Shown: in pieces, positions 17,684 through 27,499 of the stretch
How positions within the stretch are numbered: position 1 is the stretch's first letter
Layout of the letters: each line of letters opens with the position of its first letter
Notes under the pieces: generated by a model
Databases searched by the model: none
The model's input: only the letters and a program-made list of their open reading frames with translations
What the model was told of the DNA's origin: nothing
Source of the DNA: Stakelama saccharophila
GTDB taxonomy: Bacteria > Pseudomonadota > Alphaproteobacteria > Sphingomonadales > Sphingomonadaceae
DNA: 64,000 nt
NCBI RefSeq assembly: GCF_032229225.1
Contig: NZ_CP135076.1
Span: 787,001 to 851,000, forward strand
Direction: 5' to 3'
Made by a program: the position numbers and the translations under genes

Positions 17684-19502
17684 TCCGCCAGGCGCGGAAC
17701 GGCGAATCCTTCGGCAGTTCGACCGGTGTCAGCCAGCCGGGCACCTTGTCGTGCGACAGGCGGGCATAGAAGCCGTCCGGCGCGCTGGCGCGGTACACGG
17801 TGGTCTCGCTCATGTTCGGACAGACGAGGAGCAGCGTCGCATGGTGCCGCTTCATGATGCGGTGGGCGCGCTCTGGCGTCCCCTCGAAGGCGTGGTGGAC
17901 GTCCAGGATGGCCGGCCCGTTGCGGTGATAGGGGCCGGCGACCGCGTCATGGTGCGTGACGGTGACGAGCCGGGGGCCGAGATCGACATGGGTGAAGATC
18001 ACCTGCGGCGGCAGGCGGTCCAGTTGCTTCAGACGCGAATAGCTGGCGCAGCGCGCATTGGCGCGGTTCACCACCCGGTGATATTCGTTCATCGGGTCGA
18101 CACGGAACCAGCCGAGCAGGACGCCGGCGAACACCGCCGCCAGGATCGCCGCGCCGACGCCCGCGCCGACGACCTTAGGCATCCAGCCGCGGCGGGTGAC
18201 GAGCCAGGGAATGACGATCCAGGCAAGCGCAGTCGCGCCCGGCAGCGCCAGCAATTCGGCCGCGGGGCCGGCGCGGACCTGCCACAGCAGCATGGCGCAG
18301 GCGAAGGCGGTGAACAGGGCGGCCGGCAGCCACAGCATGAAGCGGCCCCGCCGCCAGGCGACGACGGTCGCGACGATCGCGCCGATCAGGCCGATGACGG
18401 GCAGCGTCGCGATCCGCACGATATTGCGCAGCGGATGTTCGTAGATCGGCTTCGCCTCGCGCACGTTGTCCAGCCACACGCGGTAGAGTTCGGGCGAAGC
18501 GCCTTCGGGGCGCCCCAGGCATTGCGGGAAGGCGGCGGCGAAGGCGGCGGCGATCGCGGCGCCGGCCAGGACGGCGAGCGTCAGGCGAATGAGCCGCGCG
18601 CGCGGGTTGACCCAGGCGAGCACGAACAGCAGGGCGGCGGAGAGGGTGACGGTCGCCAGATAGACCGGCGTCAGCGCATCGCAGCGCATGGCCCGGTTGG
18701 CGTAGGAGGCGAAGCCGGCGAAACCGATCGCCACGCCGCCGCCCAGCGTCAGAGCATAGACCAGCAGGCGGCGCGCATCGTCGCGGTCCCAGATCCAGCG
18801 CAGCGTCAGGATCGCGCCGGCCATGGCGCAATAGGGCAGCATCTCCAGCCCGATGGCGAGCGAGAACGCGCTCGACGCGCCGATGATCGCGCCGCCGCGC
18901 ACGCGCCGGTCGTCGGCCAGGCCCGCAACGGTCAGCGTCAGCGCCGCGAGCTGCCAGCCATGATGGTCGATCCGCATGGGATAGAACATCAGGATCGCCG
19001 GGCCGCTGCTCAAAAGCAGCATCGCGATCATTAGCGGCCACGAAAACGCCCCGACCAGGCGCCGCACCGTGAAGCCGAGCGCGCCGATGACAACCGACAG
19101 CGGGATGAGCGGCGCGATGCCGGCGGCAAGCCGTTCGGCCCACCAGTTGCTGGTGAACAGACGGAAGAACAGGATCAGGCCCGCGATCGGCAGGTCTACG
19201 ATACGCGACCAGTGGATGTTGAAGCCCTGTGGCGGGTTCAGGCGATAGTTGGTGAGGTCGTACCAGCCCTGCCCCGACAGGAGGGCGCGGACCTGCATCA
19301 ACCGCATATTGTCGTCCGTATCGCGCAGCGCGAGCCAATAGATGTAGGGCCAGCGGTCCCAGAAGAACCAGATCGCCACGCCCAGCCAGACGAGCATGCT
19401 GGCGCGCAGCCAGTAACGGTCGTTCAGGCGGGCGAGCGTGTCGCCGGCGGGCAGTCTGATCAGGCGGGCGACCGTGCCGACCGCGGGCAGTGCGAGACGC
19501 AA
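17676..19502 (-). CDS. polytopic membrane protein, GT-C glycosyltransferase-like
   Basis: The 608-residue protein has roughly eleven membrane segments in the first 440 residues and a soluble C-terminal domain of about 150 residues. ALRDTDDNMRLMQV puts an acidic DTDD motif at residues 61-64 in the first external loop, and FYPMRIDHHGWQL holds a D-H-H further on; both recall the catalytic loops of STT3/PMT-type GT-C enzymes, which use polyprenyl-phosphate sugars at the periplasmic face. The start is TTG, supported by AGAGGA seven bases upstream. It is divergent from gtrA and near a GtrB-like gene, which suggests that it could be the sugar-attaching partner. Function is inferred, not proven. Confidence 0.6.
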   Translation of the reverse strand: MRLALPAVGTVARLIRLPAGDTLARLNDRYWLRASMLVWLGVAIWFFWDRWPYIYWLALRDTDDNMRLMQVRALLSGQGWYDLTNYRLNPPQGFNIHWSRIVDLPIAGLILFFRLFTSNWWAERLAAGIAPLIPLSVVIGALGFTVRRLVGAFSWPLMIAMLLLSSGPAILMFYPMRIDHHGWQLAALTLTVAGLADDRRVRGGAIIGASSAFSLAIGLEMLPYCAMAGAILTLRWIWDRDDARRLLVYALTLGGGVAIGFAGFASYANRAMRCDALTPVYLATVTLSAALLFVLAWVNPRARLIRLTLAVLAGAAIAAAFAAAFPQCLGRPEGASPELYRVWLDNVREAKPIYEHPLRNIVRIATLPVIGLIGAIVATVVAWRRGRFMLWLPAALFTAFACAMLLWQVRAGPAAELLALPGATALAWIVIPWLVTRRGWMPKVVGAGVGAAILAAVFAGVLLGWFRVDPMNEYHRVVNRANARCASYSRLKQLDRLPPQVIFTHVDLGPRLVTVTHHDAVAGPYHRNGPAILDVHHAFEGTPERAHRIMKRHHATLLLVCPNMSETTVYRASAPDGFYARLSHDKVPGWLTPVELPKDSPFRAWRIR

Positions 19503-19555
19503 AACGCTTTCCTCTTGTTGCGTCGGCCATTAGTGCCGCAAGCGCAAAGGGCAAG

Positions 19556-19990
19556 GTGGCTGTGACGGCAATTTCGCGACAGGTTGAGGCATTGCGCGCG
19601 AGCGGCGTGTTCGGGCAGTTGGTCCGCTTCGGCATTGCCGGCGGGATCACGACGCTGATCTATACCGGCGTCTATCTGCCGCTCGCCATGTTCGTCTTCG
19701 CGCGCGAGCAGGCGGTCTTCGCCGTGCCCTTTGCCTTTGCAGCGGCAGTGTCGAGCGGGTTCGTGCTGCACAGCAAGTGGAGCTTCAAGGATCACGGCAC
19801 GCGCGATTCCAGTGGCCGCCAGCATGTGAAGTTCGTCGCCGTGCAGGGCTTCGGCCTGATGCTGCACGCGGGCATCACCTGGCTGCTGACCGGCCTGTTG
19901 CACCAGCCGGCCTGGGTGCCGCTGATCCCGGGACTGATGATCGTGCCGCTCGTGACCTTCGTCCTCAACCGCCAATGGGTGTTCGCCTGA
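19556..19990 (+). CDS. GtrA family membrane protein (polyprenyl-phosphate sugar flippase type)
   Basis: The protein has 144 residues and four hydrophobic segments. FGQLVRFGIAGGITTLIYTGVYL, SSGFVLHSKWSFKDHG and the C-terminal PLVTFVLNRQWVFA are GtrA signatures. GtrA proteins are thought to flip polyprenyl-linked glucose across the inner membrane for O-antigen glucosylation. The start is taken as GTG 19556 with AAAGG six bases before; an upstream in-frame ATG at 19490 would overlap the divergent gene. The methyltransferase gene starts one base after the stop. Confidence 0.85.
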   Translation: MAVTAISRQVEALRASGVFGQLVRFGIAGGITTLIYTGVYLPLAMFVFAREQAVFAVPFAFAAAVSSGFVLHSKWSFKDHGTRDSSGRQHVKFVAVQGFGLMLHAGITWLLTGLLHQPAWVPLIPGLMIVPLVTFVLNRQWVFA

Positions 19991-19991
19991 G

Positions 19992-20720
19992 ATGGAACGC
20001 ATCGTTTATGACCGGATGGCCGCGCACGATTCGACGCATTGGTGGTATCGCGCCCGGCGCGAGGTGCTGGCCGACTATCTGACGCGCGAGGCGGCGCTGC
20101 CGGCGGATGCGCGCATTCTCGAGATCGGCTGCGGCACGGGGCACAATCTGCCGATGCTGGCGCGCTTCGGCACGGTGGATGCGATCGAGATCGATCCCGC
20201 CGCCGCCGCGATCGCGGGCAAGCGGCTGGGCAAGCCGGTCGGCAGTGCCCCGCTGCCCGCGCTGGGCGGCGTGCCGCGCGGCGCCTACGACCTGATCGCG
20301 GTGCTGGACGTGGTCGAGCATATCGAAGACGACGTGGCGGCCCTTGCGGCGATGGCCGAGTGCCTGAAACCGGGCGGCGCCATCCTGATCACCGTTCCGG
20401 CGCATCCCTGGATGTGGAGCGCGCATGACGAGGTGAACCACCATCACCGGCGCTATTCGAAGCGTGCGCTGGGCAAGGCGATCCGCGCCGCCGGCCTGCG
20501 CCACAACGGGTTGCGCTGGTTCAACTCGCTGCTCTTTCCCGCCGCCGTCGCCGCGCGCGCCGCGGGCAAGCTCACGGGCAAGGAGGACAGCGACGATTCG
20601 CCGCCGCCGGCCGCGCTCAACCGCGCATTCCAGGCGATCTTCGGGCTGGAACGGCATCTGATCGGCCGGGTGCCGATGCCACCCGGCCTGTCGATCATCA
20701 CGCTGGCGTCGAAAGACTGA
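19992..20720 (+). CDS. class I SAM-dependent methyltransferase
   Basis: The protein has 242 residues. ILEIGCGTGHNLPML is the SAM-binding motif I, DAIEIDP motif II, and YDLIAVLDVVEHIEDD post-II, followed by LKPGGAILITVPAHPWMWSAHDEVNHHHRRYSK, seen in methyltransferases that act near polysaccharide or lipid-linked sugars. The C-terminus LIGRVPMPPGLSIITLAS is typical of the same group. It is coupled to gtrA, so its substrate may be a lipid carrier or glycan (inference). It converges on the aldo/keto reductase gene with three bases between. Confidence 0.85.
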   Translation: MERIVYDRMAAHDSTHWWYRARREVLADYLTREAALPADARILEIGCGTGHNLPMLARFGTVDAIEIDPAAAAIAGKRLGKPVGSAPLPALGGVPRGAYDLIAVLDVVEHIEDDVAALAAMAECLKPGGAILITVPAHPWMWSAHDEVNHHHRRYSKRALGKAIRAAGLRHNGLRWFNSLLFPAAVAARAAGKLTGKEDSDDSPPPAALNRAFQAIFGLERHLIGRVPMPPGLSIITLASKD

Positions 20721-20723
20721 GGC

Positions 20724-21785
<1,062 letters not shown>

Positions 21786-22278
21786 CGGTTTCTCCTCAAT
21801 TCTGCTTGGCGGCACGGCCTGCACAGCAGTCGGCCAGCATATCGAACGCCAATTTGCGCCGCCGGGTTTCCGACATCAGCCTCTTGCGGTGCCAGCCTCG
21901 GAAAGCGCCGGACGCCCGGCATCCGCGCCGCCCTCTCCTGGTCCGCTGAGAGCGCTATCACATTTGCGCCGCAATAGCCCAGTGGTGCTGTCGGACCGGA
22001 ATGCGGCGGGCAAAGGCAAGGAGCGGGACCCGAGTTCCTCTCCGAACTCGGCTCGAGGGGAACAATGCGAAGTGTGGTGAAGGGGGCGCCCGAAGAGCGA
22101 CGGGCATGTCTTCGCGCCGCTTCACCGCTTCGCGGTGCCCCTCCACCGCCTTCGGCGGTCCCCCTTCCCTTGAAAGGGAGGGGAGATTCCTGGCGGCTGA
22201 TCGCCACTCTCAGTCGTCCTTTTTCTCGCGTATAAATGGGGTTTCGTCGCTGGTGCATTCGGTGGCAGCAACGCTGGC
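21786..22278. repeat. 493-base gap containing a cluster of hairpins
   Basis: Between two divergent genes. The right part (22123-22184) carries three successive hairpins: CACCGC-TTC-GCGGTG, ACCGCC-TTC-GGCGGT, and CCCC-TT-CCCTTGAAAGGG-A-GGGG. The last two match the building blocks of the CCTCCCC palindromic family seen at 35.2, 55.4 and 60.8 kb. The left part shows nothing recognisable; short open frames there lack ribosome sites. Confidence 0.6.
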
Positions 22279-23322
22279 ATGGACAATGAACCCTCCGTGC
22301 CCGTCGGACTGATCGGCTTCGGCCTCGCCGGCGGCGTGCTGCATGCGCCGGTCATCGATGCGGTGGACGGGCTGCATGTTGCAGCGGTCGCCACCTCGCG
22401 CGCCGAATCAGTGCGCACACGCTTTCCCGATGCGCGGGTCGTGGCGGAAGCGGGCGCCGTGTTCGGTGATCCGGGCGTCGCGCTGGTCGTCATCGCCACG
22501 CCCAACCAGACGCATGCCCCGCTCGCACGCGCAGGCCTGGAGGCGGGCAAGCATGTGGTGGTCGACAAGCCGTTCGCGCTCGATGCGGCCGAGGCGGAAA
22601 TGCTGGTCGAACTGGCGCGCGAGCGCGAGCGCATGTTGAGCGTGTTCCACAATCGGCGCTGGGACGGCGACTTCCTGACGGTCCGGCGCCTGCTCCGCTC
22701 GGGCGCGCTGGGCCGGGTGCGGCTGGCGCAGTTCTGCTGGGATCGATTCCGCCCCGCCGTCAAGCAGGGCTGGCGCGAGGAAGCGGGGCCGGGAAGCGGC
22801 GTCTTCGCTGATCTGGGGCCGCACCTGATCGACCAGGCGGCGTGTCTGTTCGGGTGGCCGGAGGCGGTATCCGCCGACATCCTGACCCAGCGCGGCGAAG
22901 CCTGCACCGACGATTATTTCGACGTGACGCTGCATTACGGAACGACGCGCGTCCTGCTGTCGGCGGGCACGCTGGTCGCCGCCGCGCGGCCGCGCTTCGC
23001 GCTCCACGGCGACCGGGCGAGCTTCGTCAAATACGGCCTGGACCCGCAGGAAGGCGTGCTGCGGGCCGGCGGTCGCCCGACCGATCCCGGCTTCGGTGAA
23101 GAGGCGCCGGCGGCCTATGGCGCGCTGACGGGGGGCGACGGCGTGGCCCGTCCGGTCGCCACCGATCGCGGCGACTGGCGCCGTTTCTATCTGGGCGTGC
23201 GCGATGCCGTTCGCGCCGGCGCCGCGCCGCCGGTCGACCCGAGGGACGCGGTGCGCGCGCTGCGCCTGATGGCGCGCGCCCGTGAAAGCGCGCGCGAGGG
23301 CTGCGTCCTGCCCTTCACCTGA
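22279..23322 (+). CDS. Gfo/Idh/MocA family oxidoreductase
   Basis: The 347-residue protein opens with a Rossmann fold (PVGLIGFGLAGGVLHAPVI, residues 7-23), then VVIATPNQTHAPLA and GKHVVVDKPFALDAAEAE, where DKP replaces the more common EKP of this family. The C-terminal domain carries GVFADLGPHLIDQA with the catalytic-type D and H. These enzymes oxidise or reduce hydroxyl groups of sugars, inositols and related compounds with NAD(P). The sugar substrate cannot be read. It converges on the GtrB-like glycosyltransferase gene with seven bases between. Confidence 0.87.
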   Translation: MDNEPSVPVGLIGFGLAGGVLHAPVIDAVDGLHVAAVATSRAESVRTRFPDARVVAEAGAVFGDPGVALVVIATPNQTHAPLARAGLEAGKHVVVDKPFALDAAEAEMLVELARERERMLSVFHNRRWDGDFLTVRRLLRSGALGRVRLAQFCWDRFRPAVKQGWREEAGPGSGVFADLGPHLIDQAACLFGWPEAVSADILTQRGEACTDDYFDVTLHYGTTRVLLSAGTLVAAARPRFALHGDRASFVKYGLDPQEGVLRAGGRPTDPGFGEEAPAAYGALTGGDGVARPVATDRGDWRRFYLGVRDAVRAGAAPPVDPRDAVRALRLMARARESAREGCVLPFT

Positions 23323-23329
23323 TTTGCGC

Positions 23330-24343
23330 TTATTGCCGCGGCGGGTCTTCCGGTTCCCGCGGGTCGTGCGTTTCGTGCCCGGCATAGCCGAGCGTCGCGC
23401 GGCCCTGCACCGGCCCCGCGACGTCGGCGACGAGGTAGAGCGGCCGCCGTTTCGATTCGACGTAGAGCCGCCCGAGATATTCGCCGATCATGCCGAGCAC
23501 GAACATCTGCACCGCGCCGAGCACGACGACGACCAGCATCGTCGACGTCCAGCCCTGCACCGCCGAACCCGTCAGCCAGCCGATGGCGATATAGACGATC
23601 AGCAGCAGCGACGCCGCGGTCAGCCACAGCCCGACATGGCTGGCGAAGCGCAGCGGCGCGGTCGAAAAGCCGGTGACCGCGTCGAGCGCGAAGCGGATCA
23701 TCTTGCCCAGCGGATATTTGGTGTTGCCGGCATGGCGTTCGGCCCGGTCATAGGCGAACGGCACCTGGCGGAAACCGATCCAGGCGACCATGCCGCGAAC
23801 GAATCGCGCCTGTTCCGGAAGCGCCAGGAAGGCATCGAGCGCACGCCGGCTCATCAGCCGGAAATCGCCGGTGTCGAGCGGGATGGGGGTATCCGTCACG
23901 CGGTCGAGCACGCGGTAGAAGGCCGCCGCCGTCAGCCGCTTGAAAAAGGTCTCGCCCTCGCGCTTGCGCCGGACGGCATAGACCACGTCGGCCTGCTGTT
24001 CGGCCATCGCCCGGCGCATGTCGGCGAGCAGTTCGGGCGGATCCTGCAGATCGGCGTCGATGATCAGGATTTCATGCCCCGCACACAGGTCGAGCCCGGC
24101 GGTAAGCGCCAGTTGGTGCCCGTGGTTGCGCGACAGGTTGATGGCGACGAGGTGCGGGTCCTCCGTCGACAACCGCTGCATCACCGACCAGCTTTCGTCG
24201 CGCGATCCGTCGTTGACGAACACCAGTTCGTAGCTTTCGCCCACGGCCGTGCGCGCGGCGGCGGACACGCGCGCGTGCAGCGCTTCCAGGCAATGTTCCT
24301 CGTTATAGCACGGAACGACGACGGAGAGCTGCGGCGATGTCAT
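23330..24343 (-). CDS. family 2 glycosyltransferase, GtrB/DPM-like polyprenyl-phosphate glycosyltransferase
   Basis: The 337-residue protein has a cytoplasmic GT2 domain (SVVVPCYNEEHCLEAL at 6-21; DADLQDPPELLADM with the DxD-type motif near residue 95; FRLMSRRALDAFLALPE) followed by two C-terminal membrane segments and the conserved exit LGMIGEYLGRLYVESKRRPLYLV. That architecture is that of GtrB, YfdH and ArnC, which load a sugar onto undecaprenyl phosphate. With GtrA and the GT-C-like protein nearby it could form a three-part O-antigen or envelope glycosylation route, though the genes are spread over 6.7 kb with unrelated genes between. The last 15 residues are polar and variable. Confidence 0.87.
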   Translation of the reverse strand: MTSPQLSVVVPCYNEEHCLEALHARVSAAARTAVGESYELVFVNDGSRDESWSVMQRLSTEDPHLVAINLSRNHGHQLALTAGLDLCAGHEILIIDADLQDPPELLADMRRAMAEQQADVVYAVRRKREGETFFKRLTAAAFYRVLDRVTDTPIPLDTGDFRLMSRRALDAFLALPEQARFVRGMVAWIGFRQVPFAYDRAERHAGNTKYPLGKMIRFALDAVTGFSTAPLRFASHVGLWLTAASLLLIVYIAIGWLTGSAVQGWTSTMLVVVVLGAVQMFVLGMIGEYLGRLYVESKRRPLYLVADVAGPVQGRATLGYAGHETHDPREPEDPPRQ

Positions 24344-24438
24344 GGCGGGTCTCCTTAGCGCGCTTGCCGGTCGCCGTCATGATCCGAAATGCGGATGTCG
24401 GCGCGGTGGCCGGGGGCAGGGAGCCGGGGGCAGAGGCG

Positions 24439-26559
24439 TCAGGCCTCCACCACGCCGTCGGGGCGCAGGCGTTCGGCCGCGCTCACCGCCTCCGCCGCGC
24501 GCAGGGCCGCCAGCAATTTCATCAGATGGGCGGCGTCGCGCACCTCGATATCGATGATGTTGGTGTGGAAGGTGGTGTCGCGATTATCCAGCCGCAGGCC
24601 GGTGATATTGGCCCGGTAGGTGCCGATGATGGTGGCGATCACGCCCAGCGACCCAGGCTCGTTGCGCAGCGTGACGGCGACCCTGGCGATGCCGCCCTCG
24701 GCGCCTTCGCCCCAGGCGAGGTCGGTCCAGTCGGCATCCTCCAGCGCGTCGAGGGCGGGGCAGTCGATCGCGTGCACCTCGATCGCCGCGCCGGGACGGC
24801 GGATGCCGACGATCCGGTCGCCCGGCACCGGACGGCAGCACCCGGCGATGTCATAGGCGATGCCCGGCGTCAGTCCCGTGATCGAGATGGCATGCTGTTG
24901 CGGCGGCAGCGGTTCCGCGGCCTCCGCCTGGCCGTGGTCATAGCCGGGCAGGAGCGCCGCCATCACCTGTTCGTCCGTTACCTTACGCTGGGCGATCGCC
25001 TGCATCAGCGCCGACTGATCGGGCAGTTTCAGCCGCTTCAGCGCGTCGTTCAGCACGTCCTTGCCGATGGCGACGGGCAGGCGGGCGACGATTTCGTCAT
25101 AGAGTTTCTGCCCCATGGCGACGATCTCGTCGCGTTCGCGGTGGCGCAGATGGCGCCGGATCGCGGCGCGCGCCTTGCCGGTGATGGCGAAGTTCAGCCA
25201 ATAGGCCTGCGGCGCCTGCGCCTTGGAGCGCAGGATCTGGACCTGGTCGCCATTGTCGATGGCGGCGCGCAACGGAACGACGCGTCCGTTGATCTTCGCG
25301 CCCACCGCCTGATCGCCGAGATCGGTGTGAACGGCATAGGCGAAGTCGATCGGCGTCGCGCCCTTGGGTAGCTGGATCAGCTCGCCCGCGGGCGTGAAGG
25401 CGAAGATCCGGTCCTGGTACATCGCCATGCGGGTATGTTCGAGCAATTCCTCGGCATCGGCGGCATTGTCCAGGATCTCGACCAAATCGCGGATCCAGCT
25501 TACCTGCGTATCGGGACGGACGGCATTCTGCTTGTAGGCCCAGTGCGCGGCCAGCCCGTATTCGGCCTGGGCGTGCATTTCCTGCGTGCGGATCTGGATT
25601 TCCACGCGCTGGTTGCCGGCGTGCATGATCGTGGTGTGCAGCGAGCGATAGCCGTTGCGCTTGGGCGTGGAGATGTAATCCTTGAACCGTCCCGGCACCA
25701 TCGGCCAGCGGCGATGGATGATGCCGAGGGCGCGATAGCATTCCTCCTCGCTTTCGACGATCGCGCGGAACGCCATGATGTCGGACACCTGTTCCAGGCT
25801 GACATGGCGTTCCGACATCTTCTTCCAGATGGAATAGGGATGCTTTTCGCGTCCCGAAATCTCCGCATCGACGCCGCTGCGCGACAGCAATAGCTTCAGG
25901 TCCGACGCGATGCGGACGATCCGGTCGTCGCCGCCTTCCTTCAGCGTTTCCAGGCGCCTGGTGATCGATTCATATGCTTCCGGTTCGAGTTCGCGGAAGG
26001 CGAGCGTCTGCATCTCCTTCATGAATTCGTACATGCCGATCCGCTCCGCCAGCGGAGCATAGATGTCCATCGTCTCGCGCGCGATACGCTGGCGCTTTTC
26101 CGGTTTGGCGATGTGGTGCAGCGTGCGCATGTTGTGCAGCCGGTCGGCCAGCTTGACCAGAAGCACGCGGATGTCGTCCGACATGGCGAGCAGGAACTTG
26201 CGCAGATTTTCGGCCGCGCGCTCATTTTCGGTCTGCGCCTCGATCTTCGACAGCTTGGTGACGCCGTCCACCATGCGCGCGACCGAAGACCCGAACTTGG
26301 CGAGGATTTCCTCGGGCGTGGCGACGGTGTCCTCGATCGTGTCGTGCAGGATCGCGGTGGCGATCGTCTCGTCGTCGAGGTGCAGGTCGGTCAGGATACC
26401 CGCGACCTCGATCGGATGGCTGAAATACGGGTCGCCCGAGGCACGCTTCTGCGATCCGTGCGCCTGCATCGAAAACACATAGGCGCGGTTGAGCAACGCC
26501 TCGTCGGCGTCCGGATCGTAGTCAAGGACCCGATCGACCAGTTCATATTGGCGCAGCAC
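24439..26559 (-). CDS. bifunctional (p)ppGpp synthetase/hydrolase RelA/SpoT (Rsh)
   Basis: This protein makes and degrades (p)ppGpp, the stringent-response signal. From GTG 26559 it has 706 residues; a TTG at 26595 in the same frame would add 12. The family usually starts at the LRQYELVDRV sequence, hence the choice. Domains in order: HD hydrolase (SHPIEVAGILTDLHLDDETIATAILHDTIEDT), nucleotidyltransferase (FKDYISTPKRNGYRSLHTTI), TGS (FTPAGELIQLPKGATPIDFAYAVH), a conserved-cysteine segment (YDIAGCCRPVPGDRIVG) and a C-terminal ACT domain. Both enzymatic domains look intact, as in single-Rsh alphaproteobacteria. It is divergent from the HxlR-type regulator. Confidence 0.95.
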   Translation of the reverse strand: MLRQYELVDRVLDYDPDADEALLNRAYVFSMQAHGSQKRASGDPYFSHPIEVAGILTDLHLDDETIATAILHDTIEDTVATPEEILAKFGSSVARMVDGVTKLSKIEAQTENERAAENLRKFLLAMSDDIRVLLVKLADRLHNMRTLHHIAKPEKRQRIARETMDIYAPLAERIGMYEFMKEMQTLAFRELEPEAYESITRRLETLKEGGDDRIVRIASDLKLLLSRSGVDAEISGREKHPYSIWKKMSERHVSLEQVSDIMAFRAIVESEEECYRALGIIHRRWPMVPGRFKDYISTPKRNGYRSLHTTIMHAGNQRVEIQIRTQEMHAQAEYGLAAHWAYKQNAVRPDTQVSWIRDLVEILDNAADAEELLEHTRMAMYQDRIFAFTPAGELIQLPKGATPIDFAYAVHTDLGDQAVGAKINGRVVPLRAAIDNGDQVQILRSKAQAPQAYWLNFAITGKARAAIRRHLRHRERDEIVAMGQKLYDEIVARLPVAIGKDVLNDALKRLKLPDQSALMQAIAQRKVTDEQVMAALLPGYDHGQAEAAEPLPPQQHAISITGLTPGIAYDIAGCCRPVPGDRIVGIRRPGAAIEVHAIDCPALDALEDADWTDLAWGEGAEGGIARVAVTLRNEPGSLGVIATIIGTYRANITGLRLDNRDTTFHTNIIDIEVRDAAHLMKLLAALRAAEAVSAAERLRPDGVVEA

Positions 26560-26677
26560 ACCATCTAGATGGGACCGCGCGCCGCTGCTTTGCAATCGTT
26601 TTTCAACAACTGGTGCTGCGCCGCATCATGTCCGGCCCGCCTTTGCGGACGGCGCGGTTGCCGCTAAGCTGCCGGAC

Positions 26678-27163
26678 ATGGCTGATCCCTTGAGAGAACC
26701 GCTGCGCGAACTGGCCGCCTGCTGCAGCCTTCCGGCGGCGCTGGAAGCCATGGGTGAGCGTTGGTCGTTCCTCATCCTGCGCGCGGCGTTCAACGGCCTG
26801 CATCATTTCGAGGAATTCCAGTCGGAACTCGGCATCGCGCGCAACATCCTGGCGAACCGGCTGGCCCGCCTCGTCGGCCACGGCATCCTGGAGCGCCGGC
26901 CATTGCCGGAGGACCGGCGCAAGATCGAATACCGGCTGACGGAAAAGGGCTTTGCGCTGTTGCCGACGATGGTTGCGCTGCGCCAGTGGGGCGAGCGGTG
27001 GGAAACCGGCGTGGCGGCGAACCCGATCCTGGTCGACGCCCGCGATCGCAAGCCGATCGCCCAGGTGTCGGTGCGCGCGCATGACGGCCGGGTGCTGGAA
27101 AAGGACGACCTGGTCTGGGCGCTGCCCGAGGATGTTTACGGCAAGGCCGAAGCTGCCGAATAA
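26678..27163 (+). CDS. HxlR-type winged-helix transcriptional regulator
   Basis: The protein has 161 residues. The N-terminal CCSLPAALEAMGERWSFLILRAAFNGLHHFEEFQSELGIARNILANRLARL pattern (cysteines followed by G-x-R-W) is the HxlR signature, with the recognition helix around residues 55-70 and the wing RKIEYRLTEKG. The C-terminal 55 residues are a small extra domain (AQVSVRAHDGRVLEKDDLVWALPEDV). HxlR regulators often respond to aldehydes, quinones or redox stress through the N-terminal cysteines. The target is unknown; no divergent operator was identified in the 118-base gap to the rsh gene. Confidence 0.88.
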   Translation: MADPLREPLRELAACCSLPAALEAMGERWSFLILRAAFNGLHHFEEFQSELGIARNILANRLARLVGHGILERRPLPEDRRKIEYRLTEKGFALLPTMVALRQWGERWETGVAANPILVDARDRKPIAQVSVRAHDGRVLEKDDLVWALPEDVYGKAEAAE

Positions 27164-27190
27164 GCGGCGGCGCGGCGCCGGCGGGTCCGG

Positions 27191-27493
27191 TCAGTCCCCG
27201 GTTTCGGCCGCCGGCTGGTCCTCCGGGGCCGACGCCGCGCGCTGCTTTTCATTATATTCCCGCATCTCGGGCGTCAGTACGTGCCCCCACGGCACCAGCG
27301 CCCAGATCCGTTCGTGGAAATAGAAGAGGAGGATCTTGGTGAAGATCTCCGTGCTGGCGATGGCGCCCGCGGCCGACACGTTGCCGGTGAACAGCCAGCT
27401 CAGCACGAACGTGTCGATGCTGCCCAGTGCGCGCCACGAGAACGCCTTGGTGATCGAGCGGGGATGGCTTTCGACACCGCGAAACAGGAACAT
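27191..27493 (-). CDS. DUF2061 membrane protein
   Basis: The protein has 100 residues. ESHPRSITKAFSWRALGSIDTFVLSWLFTGN followed by GAIASTEIFTKILLFYFHERIWALVPWG is the DUF2061 core, with two hydrophobic segments and a charged tail. The family is small and uncharacterised. It starts seven bases after the aminotransferase stop on the same strand, so the two may be co-transcribed. Confidence 0.85.
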   Translation of the reverse strand: MFLFRGVESHPRSITKAFSWRALGSIDTFVLSWLFTGNVSAAGAIASTEIFTKILLFYFHERIWALVPWGHVLTPEMREYNEKQRAASAPEDQPAAETGD

Positions 27494-27499
27494 GCCGGC